Assembly: GCA_003290165.1 (NCBI GenBank)
Contig: QNQO01000830.1
Location: forward strand, 186,001 to 250,000
DNA: 64,000 nucleotides
Direction: 5' to 3'
Source of the DNA: Berberis thunbergii
Taxonomy: Eukaryota; Streptophyta; Magnoliopsida; Ranunculales; Berberidaceae
Shown here: piece after piece, positions 46,998 through 57,200 of the stretch
Layout: every line of letters starts with the position of its first letter
Position numbering within the stretch: the stretch's first letter is position 1
Notes under the pieces: generated by a model
What the model saw: the letters and a program-made list of their open reading frames with translations, nothing else
Databases searched by the model: none
Told to the model about the DNA's origin: nothing
Position numbers and translations under genes: made by a program

Positions 46998-47953
46998 GAT
47001 CAAAATTATGTATAATCACTTCAATGAAGGATCGGGGCTCAAGGCTCCTCTAGTTGCTGATGATGTTTATGAGATCATCATGAAGGTAAAAACACTTGTA
47101 ATTTCTATGTGTAGGAGAATTTATTTTATGTTTTTGTTGTATGCCATTCTGGATATTTGCTTCTTAGAGCGTGTATTGTGTTTTCCATCCACCATTTTGG
47201 GTATTATACAATACAATTGTGCTTGAAATGATGTTACATATTATTTGTGTTCTGATGAGTTTTACAGTTTCTATGTTGTAGTTGATTAATGATAAAGTGT
47301 TCATATACTAAACATATTTTCTGGTGAAATTAGAAGCATGTACCACATTACTTTTATTTTTCTTATGTCAAATTTTTTAAGAATGATTATTGTACTTTTG
47401 TTTGCATCAGAATGCTTCAATTTTGGACAGTGAAATCATTTATGACAGAGATTTTGATTATGATTACTTTAGGTTCAAAACACTTGAGATTTTGGATAGT
47501 GAAATCATTTATGCTTCAATCTCTAGTTATCTTCAATGACACTGAAGGAGTGTGCGTGCTGTTATTAGCGAATCAGCTGGAGGAATTGGTGTTTCTATTA
47601 ATAATATTCGTGCATTTGTTTCAGTTTGTTTGCAATGTTTGCCTTATTAGCGCTTGTTTTGTTCTTGATATGTTTAGGTGCGTTTGTTGTGTATTTGGAG
47701 CCATGGCATGCAAATATCTTTGAGTTTTTAGATCTTAGGAAGAATCATGGAAAGGTAAGATTTGTTGTGTTTGGAATTAGTTCTTTTTTTTAAATATATT
47801 TTTGGTTATTTTTTGTTCTAGTTTAATTTTTCACTTGAGTCACCACTCTAATGCACATTATCATTGTTTTTTCTCAAATCATTGTAGGAAGAACACCGAG
47901 CTCGTGAGGAGGTTAAGAGGGAAGAGAGCGTGAATGGGAAGATGTTTGATTAG
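46998..47953 (+). pseudogene. RNR1: Ribonucleotide reductase large subunit (RNR1) fragment
   Basis: The enzyme makes deoxyribonucleotides. Blocks in family order are 46998-47085 (MYNHFNEGSGLKAPLVADDV, ends YEIIMK at a GT donor), 47411-47488 (SILDSEIIYDRDFDYDY), 47536-47613 (TLKECAVISESAGGIGVSIN), 47677-47755 ([18 protein letters not shown]) and 47889-47953 (EEHRARE). The last block soon leaves the family. Introns between blocks are partly lost. Directly after the second block, 24 bp (TTTTGGA(T/C)AGTGAAATCATTTATG) are repeated. The copy is only a selection of exons and is broken. Confidence 0.88.
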
Positions 47954-48172
47954 AGGAACAAAACAAGTTTTAACTTTTCATGTTAGCAGTCTTAATGAAG
48001 TGTATCACATAATGTAAATGATAGATGTTATATGTTGACTAGATGATGTTGTATTATGAGCTATTTATAGGTGTTATGAGTTGACTTCGAAAAATGGGAA
48101 TCATTTTTAAGTCTTAATGATTGATTTATATATATTGCATTTGATATTGTTTGTGTAAATTCCAATTTGCAG

Positions 48173-48230
48173 GATTGGATATAGTATGATTACAGATGCA
48201 AAGGAGAAGGGACTTATCAAGCCAAGGGAG
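48173..48230 (+). pseudogene. O-acetylserine(thiol)lyase / cysteine synthase exon
   Basis: A single 58-bp exon bounded by AG and GT reads IGYSMITDAKEKGLIKPRE, matching the N-terminal part of cysteine synthase near the pyridoxal-phosphate lysine region. It is about 19 of roughly 325 residues. The enzyme makes cysteine from O-acetylserine and sulfide. As a lone exon it has no activity. Confidence 0.8.
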
Positions 48231-48734
48231 GTTAGTTAAATCTGGATTACCCATGTCTTTTTATACCATATTGTTCTCATCAACGTGTAAAACATTCTGT
48301 GATATATTTCAGATTTTGTTCATTTTTTACTTCTTAATAAAGGAGACTAGTGATATGTGGTTGTAGGAGTTCTACATCCTAGTTAGAGTCATTTGTTGAA
48401 ACTTGTAATGTAGAATGCTTGTAGTTCTTCTAATAAATTGGTTCTAAAAGATTGCATGCATTACGTTTCCTATTTATCTACTGTTCTCTTGACAAAGTTT
48501 TATGTCATCGGATGGTTGCATGGTTTCCCGATTGGCGTTCTTGTTGAATAGGAAGAGTCAGATTATTCCTATGTGGGATTCCAATATCTGCTTTTATTTT
48601 ATTGACCTATGGATAAAATTATTTAGAGATTAGTGTTTCCCTTTTGTGTTTTTCTATTGCCGTGATGTATACTCTTTTTCCTGAATAAATGTCTTTGCCT
48701 CTTTCAAATAAAAAAATGGCACTTGAGGATTGCA

Positions 48735-49175
48735 GCTACAGGTCGTTGTTGGGCGGCAGCAACAACAAAAGGCATTTTGATATACTCAATGGAAGATTTT
48801 TCATTTTCGATCCCATTGATCTTGACATAGATGTTACACCAGAGGTACTTGCTTGTTTAGCTTGCACATTATTTCTTTCAGCTATTTCTGTCTTAAGCTT
48901 CTTTGTTCCAATGCACTGACTATTCTTGTGACCATGATGTTTAACAGGCAGTAGATATAGCTCTCAGTGAGAATCAATATTAGAGGGCATTGGTGCTCAG
49001 CCTTCGTCTGAATGAAGATTCCCTGATTAAAAAATGCATTATTTCTGTGGTTCCTGCTGATATACCAGCTGTTGCTTCATCAGTGCCCTTAAGATATTTG
49101 CAAAGGCTCATAGAGGTGTTCGCTGACCTTCTGGATAGCTACCCGCATTTGGAGTTCATTCTTCGTTGGTGCCAG
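48735..49175 (+). pseudogene. PWP2: PWP2 (WD40, Utp12-domain) rRNA-processing factor fragment
   Basis: PWP2 is a nucleolar component of the small-subunit processome. Exon 48735-48844 reads RCWAAATTKGILIYSMED in one frame and FIFDPIDLDIDVTPE in the next, so one base is off. Exon 48948-49175 reads RALVLSLRLNEDSLIKKCI, VASSVPLRYLQRLIEVFADL and PHLEFILRWCQ, the C-terminal region of the protein. A TAG at 48981-48983 breaks it at QY. The fragment is about 100 of roughly 880 residues. Confidence 0.85.
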
Positions 49176-49527
49176 GTTTGTTTGTTGGCAAAGCTCAGTT
49201 CGGCCACGTTGACGGGGATCACTTGACGCTTTTAAATGTATATCAATTGTTTTTCTAAAAATATACCACATTGATTAATACACGGTTAGTATTTACTAAG
49301 TTTTGGTGGATTAATGAGGGCTATCTTATTTCGGGAGAATTATGTTATTCTTGTTCACTACGATAATTTTGAATATTTTAGATAATAGGAGAAATCTATT
49401 GGGTAGGTGACCTTATCGAGTCTCTCTTTGTGACATTAATTTAGTTTGGCAACTGTTTCAGCTTCTCATGCATTTCTCGTTTTTCTATATAGTTTGTCTT
49501 ATTACACTAGTAACTTTCTGTGACAGG

Positions 49528-49592
49528 TTTTGAATATTTTGCCAAAGGACATAGCTGCATTGACTTCCCGAGCTATAAAATACTTGTGCAAG
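49528..49592 (+). pseudogene. Unidentified captured exon
   Basis: A 65-bp block between ACAG and GTAA reads VLNILPKDIAALTSRAIKYL. It has the borders of an exon and lies in line with the other plus-strand cargo, but I cannot assign it to a family. Confidence 0.35.
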
Positions 49593-50143
49593 GTAATTTT
49601 CAATTTTTTTTTATTTTTCTGTACCTTTCCATGTTCTGAGCATGCTATCCAAGAGTACAGTTTCCTCAGTTTGGAAGATTAAAGGCTTTTATCTAGCAGC
49701 TCAGTGAAGCAGTTTGGAATATTGCATTGTATATAATGATTTATGCACCCCATGTTGTCTTGTGCATTTTGGTACTTAATGTTGGTAAGCTATAAGTGGA
49801 GATATAATAGTACAGACTTCACTTACTGTATTTGCTGTTACAACATGACGTCTTTCTTGTATGCATTCACGAGGTTAGGTGAGATTCCTTGGACCTATTG
49901 TGCAATTATTCAATGTAGTGAAAAATCATGGAAGAGACAAATATATCTTCTCTTAGGAAACTTCCATGTCTAACAGTGTCAAATTGAAGTCTTGAACGGT
50001 GATGCTGATATTGCTTGCCTTATTATTTCTTCTTTATGTTCGTCATAATCATCATTGGAGTAAATGATGCTAAATTGGGGGAGGTTTCCATACTTATTCC
50101 CGATAATACTGCTAGTGCATTTAAGAATTTCTATAGTTTACAG

Positions 50144-50237
50144 GGGTTGGAAGGCTGTATCTGTACACGGAGACAAATCTCAAACTGATCGCACAAAGTC
50201 ACTTTCATTGTTCAAAGATGGAACATGCCCTTTAATG
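50144..50237 (+). pseudogene. DEAD-box RNA helicase exon (helicase C-terminal domain)
   Basis: The exon reads GWKAVSVHGDKSQTDRTKSL then FKDGTCPLM, matching the start of the C-terminal RecA-like domain in the p68/DBP2 group (GWKVVSIHGDK..R....LFK). It is bounded by CAG and GT and covers about 30 residues. Helicase activity is impossible from this alone. The p68-like group assignment is from memory. Confidence 0.8.
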
Positions 50238-50598
50238 GTAATCAGCCACTTCAAAACTTTAGACATATTATTGTTTTAAGAACAATGACAGCGGCTGTAA
50301 TGCATCCATGTGGGTTACCTTCTTTCACCCCTAATGTTTCCATGTAATTGAATGATATGATGTCAAGACCAAAGTATGGTGTTAGATGCTTTGACTTGTA
50401 TCTTGTTTCGCTCGAGTATAAGTGAAGTCCTTGTGTTCTCTAGCATAGTTAAACAAACTATTTCCTAGTAGCAGCTATTCATAGTTACATGTTTTTATTC
50501 TTAATGCTTACTAGATGTCACATGTTTGTGGCTTTGTTGCCTGTTCATTTGCAATTCGAGTAACTAATTTTGTTTCGTCATGACTTGATTCTTGTAGG

Positions 50599-50720
50599 AT
50601 TGGATGCTGAGGAGTCATGTGAGGCAAGAGATGTGGAGAAACAAAAGGCGGCTGCAGCTGTTAACATTTTTTCCTTGCTTACACACTATAGTGAGCTAAC
50701 AGGCAGATTGGTGTGTGGGA
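50599..50720 (+). pseudogene. Unidentified captured exon before the ABCG piece
   Basis: Following a TTGTAG acceptor it reads GLDAEESCEARDVEKQKAAA then [15 protein letters not shown] do not recognise the protein. It fuses directly into the ABCG sequence without an intron. Confidence 0.35.
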
Positions 50721-50768
50721 AGAGATGTGGCTCAGTTGGGATGGGTACTCTTGGTTCTCCAACCTCTG

Positions 50769-50906
50769 GACGAGCCAACCTCTGGACTTGACTCTAGAGC
50801 AGCCTCAATTGTGATGAGAAGAGTGAGAAACACAGTGGACACAGGACGAACTGTAGTGTGCACCATTCACCAGTCTAGCATTGACATATTTGAAGCTTTC
50901 AATGAG
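50769..50906 (+). pseudogene. ABCG/PDR-type ABC transporter nucleotide-binding fragment
   Basis: The frame reads [20 protein letters not shown] then [20 protein letters not shown]. It includes Walker B and D-loop (DEPTSGLD) and the switch histidine (TIHQ), the typical NBD of pleiotropic-drug-resistance transporters. A stop follows shortly after NELCKLQE. A short duplication of AACCTCTGGACGAGCC lies at the left edge. These transporters export metabolites and hormones across the plasma membrane; this is a 45-residue piece only. Confidence 0.85.
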
Positions 50907-51179
50907 CTATGCAAACTTCAAGAGTAGAGAACCAATGATGTTGTTCCACTTTCTTTGTATTTGAGATATTTAAATTTGTGTGTGTGTCATTGTATTTGAG
51001 ATATTATTTGATAGATTTTGTGACTCAATGTAATACATTATCTTATTAATTACATTACTTTGCCTCCATTCATGGAAATGTTTAAGTTTGGCACATTAAA
51101 ATTTTTATATTTTAGAAATAAAACTTATAAGATGTAATAAAAAGTCATTTGATAGCAAAAAATAAAAATTAAAAAAATA

Positions 51180-51589
51180 AAAAAATAAAAAATTTGCCAC
51201 AGCTTAAAACCGTGGTTAATTATTGCAACGGCTAAAAACCGTGGCTACCTTGCCACGGCTTAAAACCGTGGCTAGTACTGGCCACGGCTTAAAACCGTTG
51301 CTAAAAACTATTGCAACAGCTTAGAACCGTGGCCATAACTTGCAACGGTTTTAAGCAGTGACTACTCCTGGCCACGGCTTAGAACCGTGGCTAAGATTGT
51401 TGCAACGGTTTATAATCGTGGCTAAATCATCAACCGTCCTCGAGATAAAACCGTTGCTAATATTTTAGCCATGGTTTTTAGCCGTTACTGGGGATTTAGC
51501 GACGCCTCTACAACCCACGGCTCTAAGCCGTGACAATGGGTTACCCCCACAGTTTAAAACCGTTGCTAATGGGTATTTTTGGTGTAGTG
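51180..51589. repeat. Right subterminal palindromic array of the inner CACTA element
   Basis: About 400 bp hold at least eight copies of CACGGCTTAAAACCGTGGC-type units, with single-base variants, in alternating order. The array ends at the terminus TTTTTGGTGTAGTG. Confidence 0.88.
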
Positions 51590-51820
51590 AATGTCACCCT
51601 AAATTCACAATAGAAATGGAGCAATCCAACGAAACTAGTCGAGCCCATGTACAACAACAAGAAGGGGCTATGATTCCCAACAACATTGTCAACTTCTGAT
51701 CTTAAAAAAGAAAAACCAACGACCAAAGAGTGTACCTGTAAACACAGATGGATGCATGTAGTAGATATCTCTCTTCGACCCATGTTTGTTTTCTTGCAGA
51801 AGTTGTTGAACAATCAGCAA

Positions 51821-52473
51821 AACCCTTAACAAAACATCTAACAAACACTCCAATTAAGTAACCAAAAAACCAACTATACGCCACAAAAACTTCCACCAAA
51901 TCATCACTACATATCATGATGGTGGATATGCAAGTGCCGCAACAGATCATAGTGTTATGTAGTACTAGACTCAATGAAAATCATGACTACATATCATTCT
52001 AAGAAAAAAAGATAAACTAGCCAACAAAGTAACAGAATTACAAACAACAAATTGCAGCAAAATGATCATAATAATCCACTATAATTGGTACAAAAAACAA
52101 AAAGGTTATCTTTGGATCCAATGCTTAATATTCTATATACATCATAGATTACCTAATAAGGTTCAACAATTAAAAATCAGGTGAAAATATTTGCAACAAT
52201 ATGTATTTGACACAATTAGATACTGAAGTAGACATAACTAACACCAATAGCAACTCTAGCAAAACAAAAAAGGCTCATACATAAGTTCAATTGAGCTCAC
52301 TAATCTATGGCTAAGATGAAATAAAATTCATGTTAAACTAAAAAGGATTTTATTCACATCTAAGCAAACAATTGAGCTCATACACAAGTTCAACCCCATC
52401 TTGACCCTAAAGCATAAATTTTCACCATTGACACGAGTAAGCAACTAATAATAGCATGAAGATGGATACAAAG
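51821..52473. other. Non-coding stretch between the SPO11-2 and WDR48 pieces
   Basis: AT-rich, with no recognised frame. It would be intron or spacer of the minus-strand chimeric cargo. Confidence 0.35.
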
Positions 52474-52574
52474 ATACCTGTGACCTGACAGGGTGGCATG
52501 ACAAGACAAGTAACATAATCTGAGTGTTGATGGAGAGTTCTGGTACCGCGACCATTTGACAAGCAGTTCCATGT
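52474..52574 (-). pseudogene. WDR48-like WD40 protein exon
   Basis: The minus strand, after a TTATCAG acceptor, reads TWNCLSNGRGTRTLHQHSDY then VTCL, which matches WD40 proteins of the WDR48 family (a cofactor of deubiquitinases). After VTCL it leaves the family. It is in the same orientation as SPO11-2 and TIR1/AFB and upstream of them, so it would be the first part of a chimeric transcript. About 25 of over 700 residues are present. Confidence 0.7.
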
Positions 52575-52689
52575 CTGATAACATGACAAAAAAGTAAAGG
52601 AAATACGTGACTGAAGCAAGAACAATTACTAATTAGAAGAAAACTCAAACAACATTTCACAATAGCTCAACAAACCTTGATTGTGGTGT

Positions 52690-53160
52690 CTGATGAGCAG
52701 TAGCAGCAGGTGTTTGTTCCAGGAACAGGGAGCAATAGCAGCAGGTGTTTGTTCTAGGAACAGGGTTCAGTAATAGGTTTCTGGGCACACGTGATATGAT
52801 CTGACCTCTTCTTCTGATATTCTGCAGAATTGGAACAATTCAGGCTCAACTTGCTAATGAAATCACAAAAAGAATGGAAGATAATACTGCAGTTTCAACA
52901 ATCAAGCCTCAACAAGGGAATCTCGGGAAAGAAAGAATGGTTTGATTAAAATGTAACAGGTTACAATGGACTGGATACACTGGAATGTAATAGGCATAAT
53001 TCGAGATTGCCAATCTCCTCAGAGAACAATGTGCTCACTTGTACAAATTGTTTACAAGGAAGAATGAATACAATTTCTGTTACTAATCTCCTATTTATAA
53101 GAGTTCCTAATTCTGACTATAGCAACAAAAACAACAACTTGGTATATGATGCGGATTTAA
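52690..53160. other. Small tandem repeat and non-coding DNA
   Basis: AGCAGCAGGTGTTTGTTC(C/T)AGGAACAGGG is present twice at about 52697-52765. The rest has no frame of note. The 52.9-53.1 kb part resembles LTR-derived DNA, without proof. Confidence 0.35.
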
Positions 53161-53633
53161 CTAACCTAAATTAATAGGTTAATTTAACCCACTTGTAAAA
53201 ACCGCAAGTGCACGGTGCCTAACTGGTAGACAACGGCAAGTACGGGTCGATCCCACGAGGAAAGTTGATGCAATTGAAATTTATAATTTAATTTAAACTA
53301 ATTTAAATGAAAAATGAGGTTACAACATTTTAAAACTAAACTAAAAATAAATTTAAAATAAGAAAAATAAAGGATGGACTTTGTGGGCTTGGACTCACAA
53401 CTGAGTTAGCAAAAATATTTAATCAAAATTACTGAATTTAAAAACGAGAAGCTTTAGAGATGAGAATCCCTTGCTTACACCGAATATGTGATCGTTAAAT
53501 TTCAATTAAATTATATAGTGTTTCTATTAAACATTAACAAATTATTTCAAGCAAAAGCATTCAGAAATAAATTGTAATTAGTAATTGAGCACAGAATTCA
53601 GTAAAATCAATCACAATAACTTATACAACCCAT
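53161..53633. other. Dispersed-repeat-like sequence with conserved GCAAGTGCACGG and GATCCCACGAGGA
   Basis: At about 53190-53270 the phrases ACCGCAAGTGCACGGTG and GGGTCGATCCCACGAGG occur. I have the impression of seeing this arrangement in repetitive DNA of many dicots, but I cannot name the family. No protein is encoded. Confidence 0.3.
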
Positions 53634-54560
53634 TTAGTTTGTCGCAAACTCGATGTGGTGGTACTCAGCAGTTGGTCCGAACACGAATCCTGATAAAATG
53701 AAGTACACAAGCTCTGTGGTGGTACAGAACAGAACCGGGGTGTGAATAGCCAGAAAACAGATTTGACTCATTCTCCCGCCTATGCTACAATACCCGCTAC
53801 AGTACCGACCTTCTTCTCCAGCGCGACAGCGCCGCTCGCGGTGCTTTTCTTCGCTCCTCACGAGTCCCCTTGACTCCAAATGCTTCCAAAACCTGAAAAA
53901 TAGAGAGAGGGACAGTGAGAAACTCAAAAACAGAGAAACCGAGCACGGTGAATACTCCCTGTTTTCGCTCCCTGTTTCAGCGATGGTGGTGCGCCGTGGT
54001 GAGGCTTTCTGTGGTGGTTGGACGGTGGCGGAGAGACGGTAAGGAAGCCTGGACGAAGAGAGGACAGAGAGGAGAGGAGGACGGCCTGTGGCTCTGTCGC
54101 GAGGCGGAACAGAGTCGCGGCGGTGATGGTGACTCTGTTTCACTTCGCGGTGATGGTGGATCGCGAGGTGCTGTCTGGAGGTGATGGTGGTGATCGGGTG
54201 ATGGTGTTTGATGGATGATGGTGGTGGATGGATGGATGATGGACAGGGAGAGGGACAGAGATTGGTGGCGGAGTGAAAGTTTGACACGAATCAGGGTTGT
54301 CACGCCCCTGTTTCGTGGTGGTCGCGTGGTGATGGTGGCGGAGCTCGATGGTGGCGAGGTGGAGCTTGGTGGTGTGGCTGATGATAGATGGGGAGGGTGA
54401 TGAGAATCACTTGATTGAAGGACAGAGGATTTGATTTTCAATGATATTTTTCTTCCCTTCTCTTCCTTCTCCTCTTTTTGTGAAAGAAGAGGATTTGATG
54501 TTCTATTATTTTTCTTCCCTTCCCTTCCTCCTCCCCTTTTGTCCATTGAATTTTGTATTT
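53634..54560. other. GGTGATGGTGG-rich region with no credible gene
   Basis: The plus strand is rich in GATGGTGG and GTGGCGGAG. The minus strand is Pro/Ser/His/Arg-rich in all frames. Open frames of up to 217 codons lack conserved domains and look like composition effects. The phrase TTGTCACGCCCCTGTTTCGTGG recalls that at 27076. Confidence 0.4.
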
Positions 54561-55499
54561 AAAGGGATTTAAGAGAGAATGAATGTGGACAGGTTCAAAA
54601 GAGTGTTCAATGAGTGATTTAAGTAAGGAAATAAATCAAAATCTTTAGTGATTGAGGGAATGTGTCTAGGGTTTGAGTGGGCTTAGCATTGGATTTGAAT
54701 TTAAGTTGTGGGCTTAGGTTTTGGGTTTAGATGTGTGACTGCTTTATACCACCGTTGGAATCGACTAATTGTCGCTTTAATATGATTTCATCGTTTACGC
54801 TCAAATTCCTACAAAGACATGAACATGAAATAATTACTATACAATATAATAATCGAAACACTAACATGTATAAATTAAGGGATATATTATGTAATAATTA
54901 TGTGAATATCAGTATAGCAACAATACAACACTTGACTTGCTAACTCCCTGAACTTCCTAACCCCCTAGACTTGGAATATAGCAGCAGCATATAGCACTTG
55001 CATTCCTTAAAGCCACTATAGCACTTGCATTCTTTAAAGCCACTCATTGGTTTATGGATTTATATCTCCTCCTTGTATAAGTATATCCGACAGGAGGTCT
55101 ATCAACGCACTGCCATTATCAGTTTTTTTTCCAGAAACAGGGTGTGGCTCTGTTTTGAGCAGTTTCTGGGCAATTTGTTTGACCAGTTACATCTCATTAC
55201 TTGGAGGAACAAATGAGAAGTCTGCTATTATTGAAGTTTCAGTTCACATTAAAGACGACGCCTATAGTGTTAAAGTCAGAAATCAAATAATTGAATACAA
55301 TAATAGTCTTAGACAAAGGACTAATTGACAAACATGAAACAAGTGCAGTGTGCATTATCTTCCTCGTTTAGTACCTTCCACGCCATTGCTCTCTCATAGG
55401 AAATTGGGGTTGCCTCTACCTTCTGGTATGGGCTCCCATATTATGCTCTACTCCCGATCAGGATTTAGGTTGTTGAGGAGTCGTCTTCACCCTAACGTG
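54561..55499. other. AT-rich DNA, nothing recognised
   Basis: Short frames only, none with a motif. It forms the left border of the tandem-repeat region. Confidence 0.4.
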
Positions 55500-57200
55500 C
55501 TAGACTCTCTGCATTTATATGGCTCAACCCTTGAGAGGTTTTGAGCTGATAAGTAGTCTCCGCCCGTCTGGGCTAGGCCTTTTGTTTAGACCCCAATCCT
55601 TAATAGAAGTTAGGTTGCCAAGGGACCTTTTTTGCTTGAATGGGCTAGGTTCCTATGCATATTTTGCTCAATCATTGAAAGGATTTGAGCCGAGGATAAG
55701 TCATATCCACCCATCTAGGTTAGATTTCATAATATGCCTTAACACTGAACATGAGTTAGGGTGCTGAGTAACCATCTTTGCCTGAACAAGCTAGGTTCAT
55801 GTATTCTTCTGGCTCCTTCCTTGATAGGAGCTGACTATGAAGAAGTCTTCTATGCCTTCCTAGGCTGGACTTCATAATATACCTCAATCCTGAATAGAAG
55901 TTGAGTTGTTGTCCTCTGGCTTAGTCCTTGAGATGAAATGCGTTGGGAAGGATACCTTCTGAACATGAGTTAAGTTGTTAAGGGATTATCTCTGCCCGAA
56001 CGGGCTAGGTCCTTGAAATCTTTTGGCTCAGTCCTTGAGATGACATGCTCTGAGAAGGAGTCTCTTATGCATGTCTAAGCTAGACTTCATAATACACATC
56101 AATCCTGAATAAGAGTTTAGTTGTAGAAGCACCATTTTTTTTTTTTTGAACGGGCTAGATCTCTGTAGTCCTCTGGCTTACTCCATGAGAGGACCTGTGC
56201 TGGGAAGGAGTCTCTTAAGCCTGTCTAGGCTAGACTTCATAATATACCTCAATCCTGAACATGAGTTGAGTTGTTAAGGGACCATCTCTGTCTGAGCGGG
56301 CTAGATCCATGTAGTTTTCTGGCTCAGTCCTTAAGAGGACTTGTGCTAGGAAGGAGCCTCTTGTGTGTGTCTAGGCTGGACTTTATAATATACCTTAATC
56401 TTGAACATGAGTTGAGTTGTTGAGGGACTATCTCTACCCGAACGTGCTAGGTCTTTGTAGTTCTCTACCTCAGTTCTTGAGAGAACTTGCGCTAGCAAAT
56501 GATGATTACTTAATGGAATTCTCAAAGGATCTGCTGGTACCAATTTTAGTAATGTAGATTTTATCAAACATGACTGAGGTCATTCATGCAATTTGAAGAA
56601 AAATAAAAGAGTAGGTTCGGATATTTGTCAACAAATTCGACTTTGTATAAAGTACCCATCATGACCAACTTCAGTCATTTGAGTTTTAATAAATTTTGTT
56701 CATGATTGTTAATTTTTCATGTTTATAAATTTTGCATATGTATCTTGGCATTAAATTGGATGTAATTGATAAGGTATTATGCTTAACTTTTGTAAATTAT
56801 TAAAGGTATAATACAAATCCTAAAACCGCCTAGAGGCCCGCTTAGGCCCTGGGCGCTAGGCACCTGCTCGCCGCCCTCCCACCGCCTAGTCTTTTTAGAA
56901 CACTGATCTATGTACGAGGTTGGATCTATAAAGTACTACGATTTTTAAAGACGTGCGAGCCTTGGGCCAAAAGCGGACAATATAGTACTCTGTGAATCGA
57001 GTCGTGACAACCTACGTGCGGAAGTAGTTTCTTACGCCTGTCTAGGATAGACTTCATAAAATGCATCAATCATGAATATGAATCAAGTTATTGAGGGACC
57101 ATCTCTGCTTGAACGAGCTAGGTCCCTGTAGTCCTTGAGAAGACATGAGCTGGAAAGGAGACTTTTATGCTTGTCTAGGCTAGACTCTATTTGTGTGGTG
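55500..57200. repeat. Diverged tandem repeat, about 148-bp monomer
   Basis: The phrase TAGGCTAGACTTCATAATATACC recurs, with changes, at about 55712, 55858, 56070, 56221, 56368 and 57036, usually with a spacing near 147-151 bp. Each is followed by CCTGAACATGAGTTGAGTTGTT and AAGGGACCATCTCTG. Between 56490 and about 57000 the array is interrupted by unrelated AT-rich DNA. The plus and minus frames across it are artefacts. Confidence 0.8.

Larger units (their letters stand above)
46019..51589. mobile_element. Inner Pack-CACTA element (5571 bp) with five captured host genes
   Basis: The left end is CACTACACCAAAAGG and the right end, inverted, is CACTACACCAAAAATACC: a 13-bp identical terminal repeat. 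Both ends are flanked by AAT, a clean 3-bp target duplication. Subterminal repeats GCCACGGCT-TAAAACCGTGGC occur at least eight times near the right end and several near the left, each palindromic. No transposase gene is seen. Cargo, all on the plus strand, is RNR1, cysteine synthase, PWP2, a DEAD-box helicase and an ABCG transporter. Confidence 0.93.
44618..51820 (-). pseudogene. SPO11-2: SPO11-2 meiotic topoisomerase VI-A-like fragment, split by the inner CACTA element
   Basis: SPO11-2 cooperates with SPO11-1 to make meiotic double-strand breaks. On the minus strand, exon-like blocks with GT-AG borders lie in the right order: 51820-51736 (KRDIYYMHPSVFT), 45769-45696 (AVVDRAINDIRIILQCSRRN), a small block near 45475, 45169-45102 (VMGWLRFFEGERRYDCI), 45026-44991 (AHSIPVHVEEVKG) and 44679-44618 ([20 protein letters not shown]). 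The first lies on the far side of the inner element (46019-51589), which therefore inserted into an intron of this fragment. The N-terminal part with the catalytic tyrosine and the C-terminal Toprim part are missing, so no break-forming enzyme can be made. Confidence 0.85.
43836..52870. mobile_element. Outer CACTA element with SPO11-2, TIR1/AFB and WDR48 fragments (right end not found)
   Basis: The left terminus CACTACAAGAAAAAAGG at 43836 is followed by palindromic subterminal repeats and then minus-strand fragments of TIR1/AFB, SPO11-2 and WDR48. The SPO11-2 fragment continues on both sides of the inner CACTA element (46019-51589), so that element is nested in this one. I see no inverse terminus (TTGTAGTG) up to 64000, so the right end is lost or beyond the window. 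The right limit given is only the extent of recognisable cargo. Confidence 0.65.

Noticed and set aside
53634..54546. Minus frames of 217 and 189 codons
   Set aside because: Pro/Ser/His/Arg-biased composition from GGTGATGG-rich DNA, overlapping in different frames, no conserved motif.
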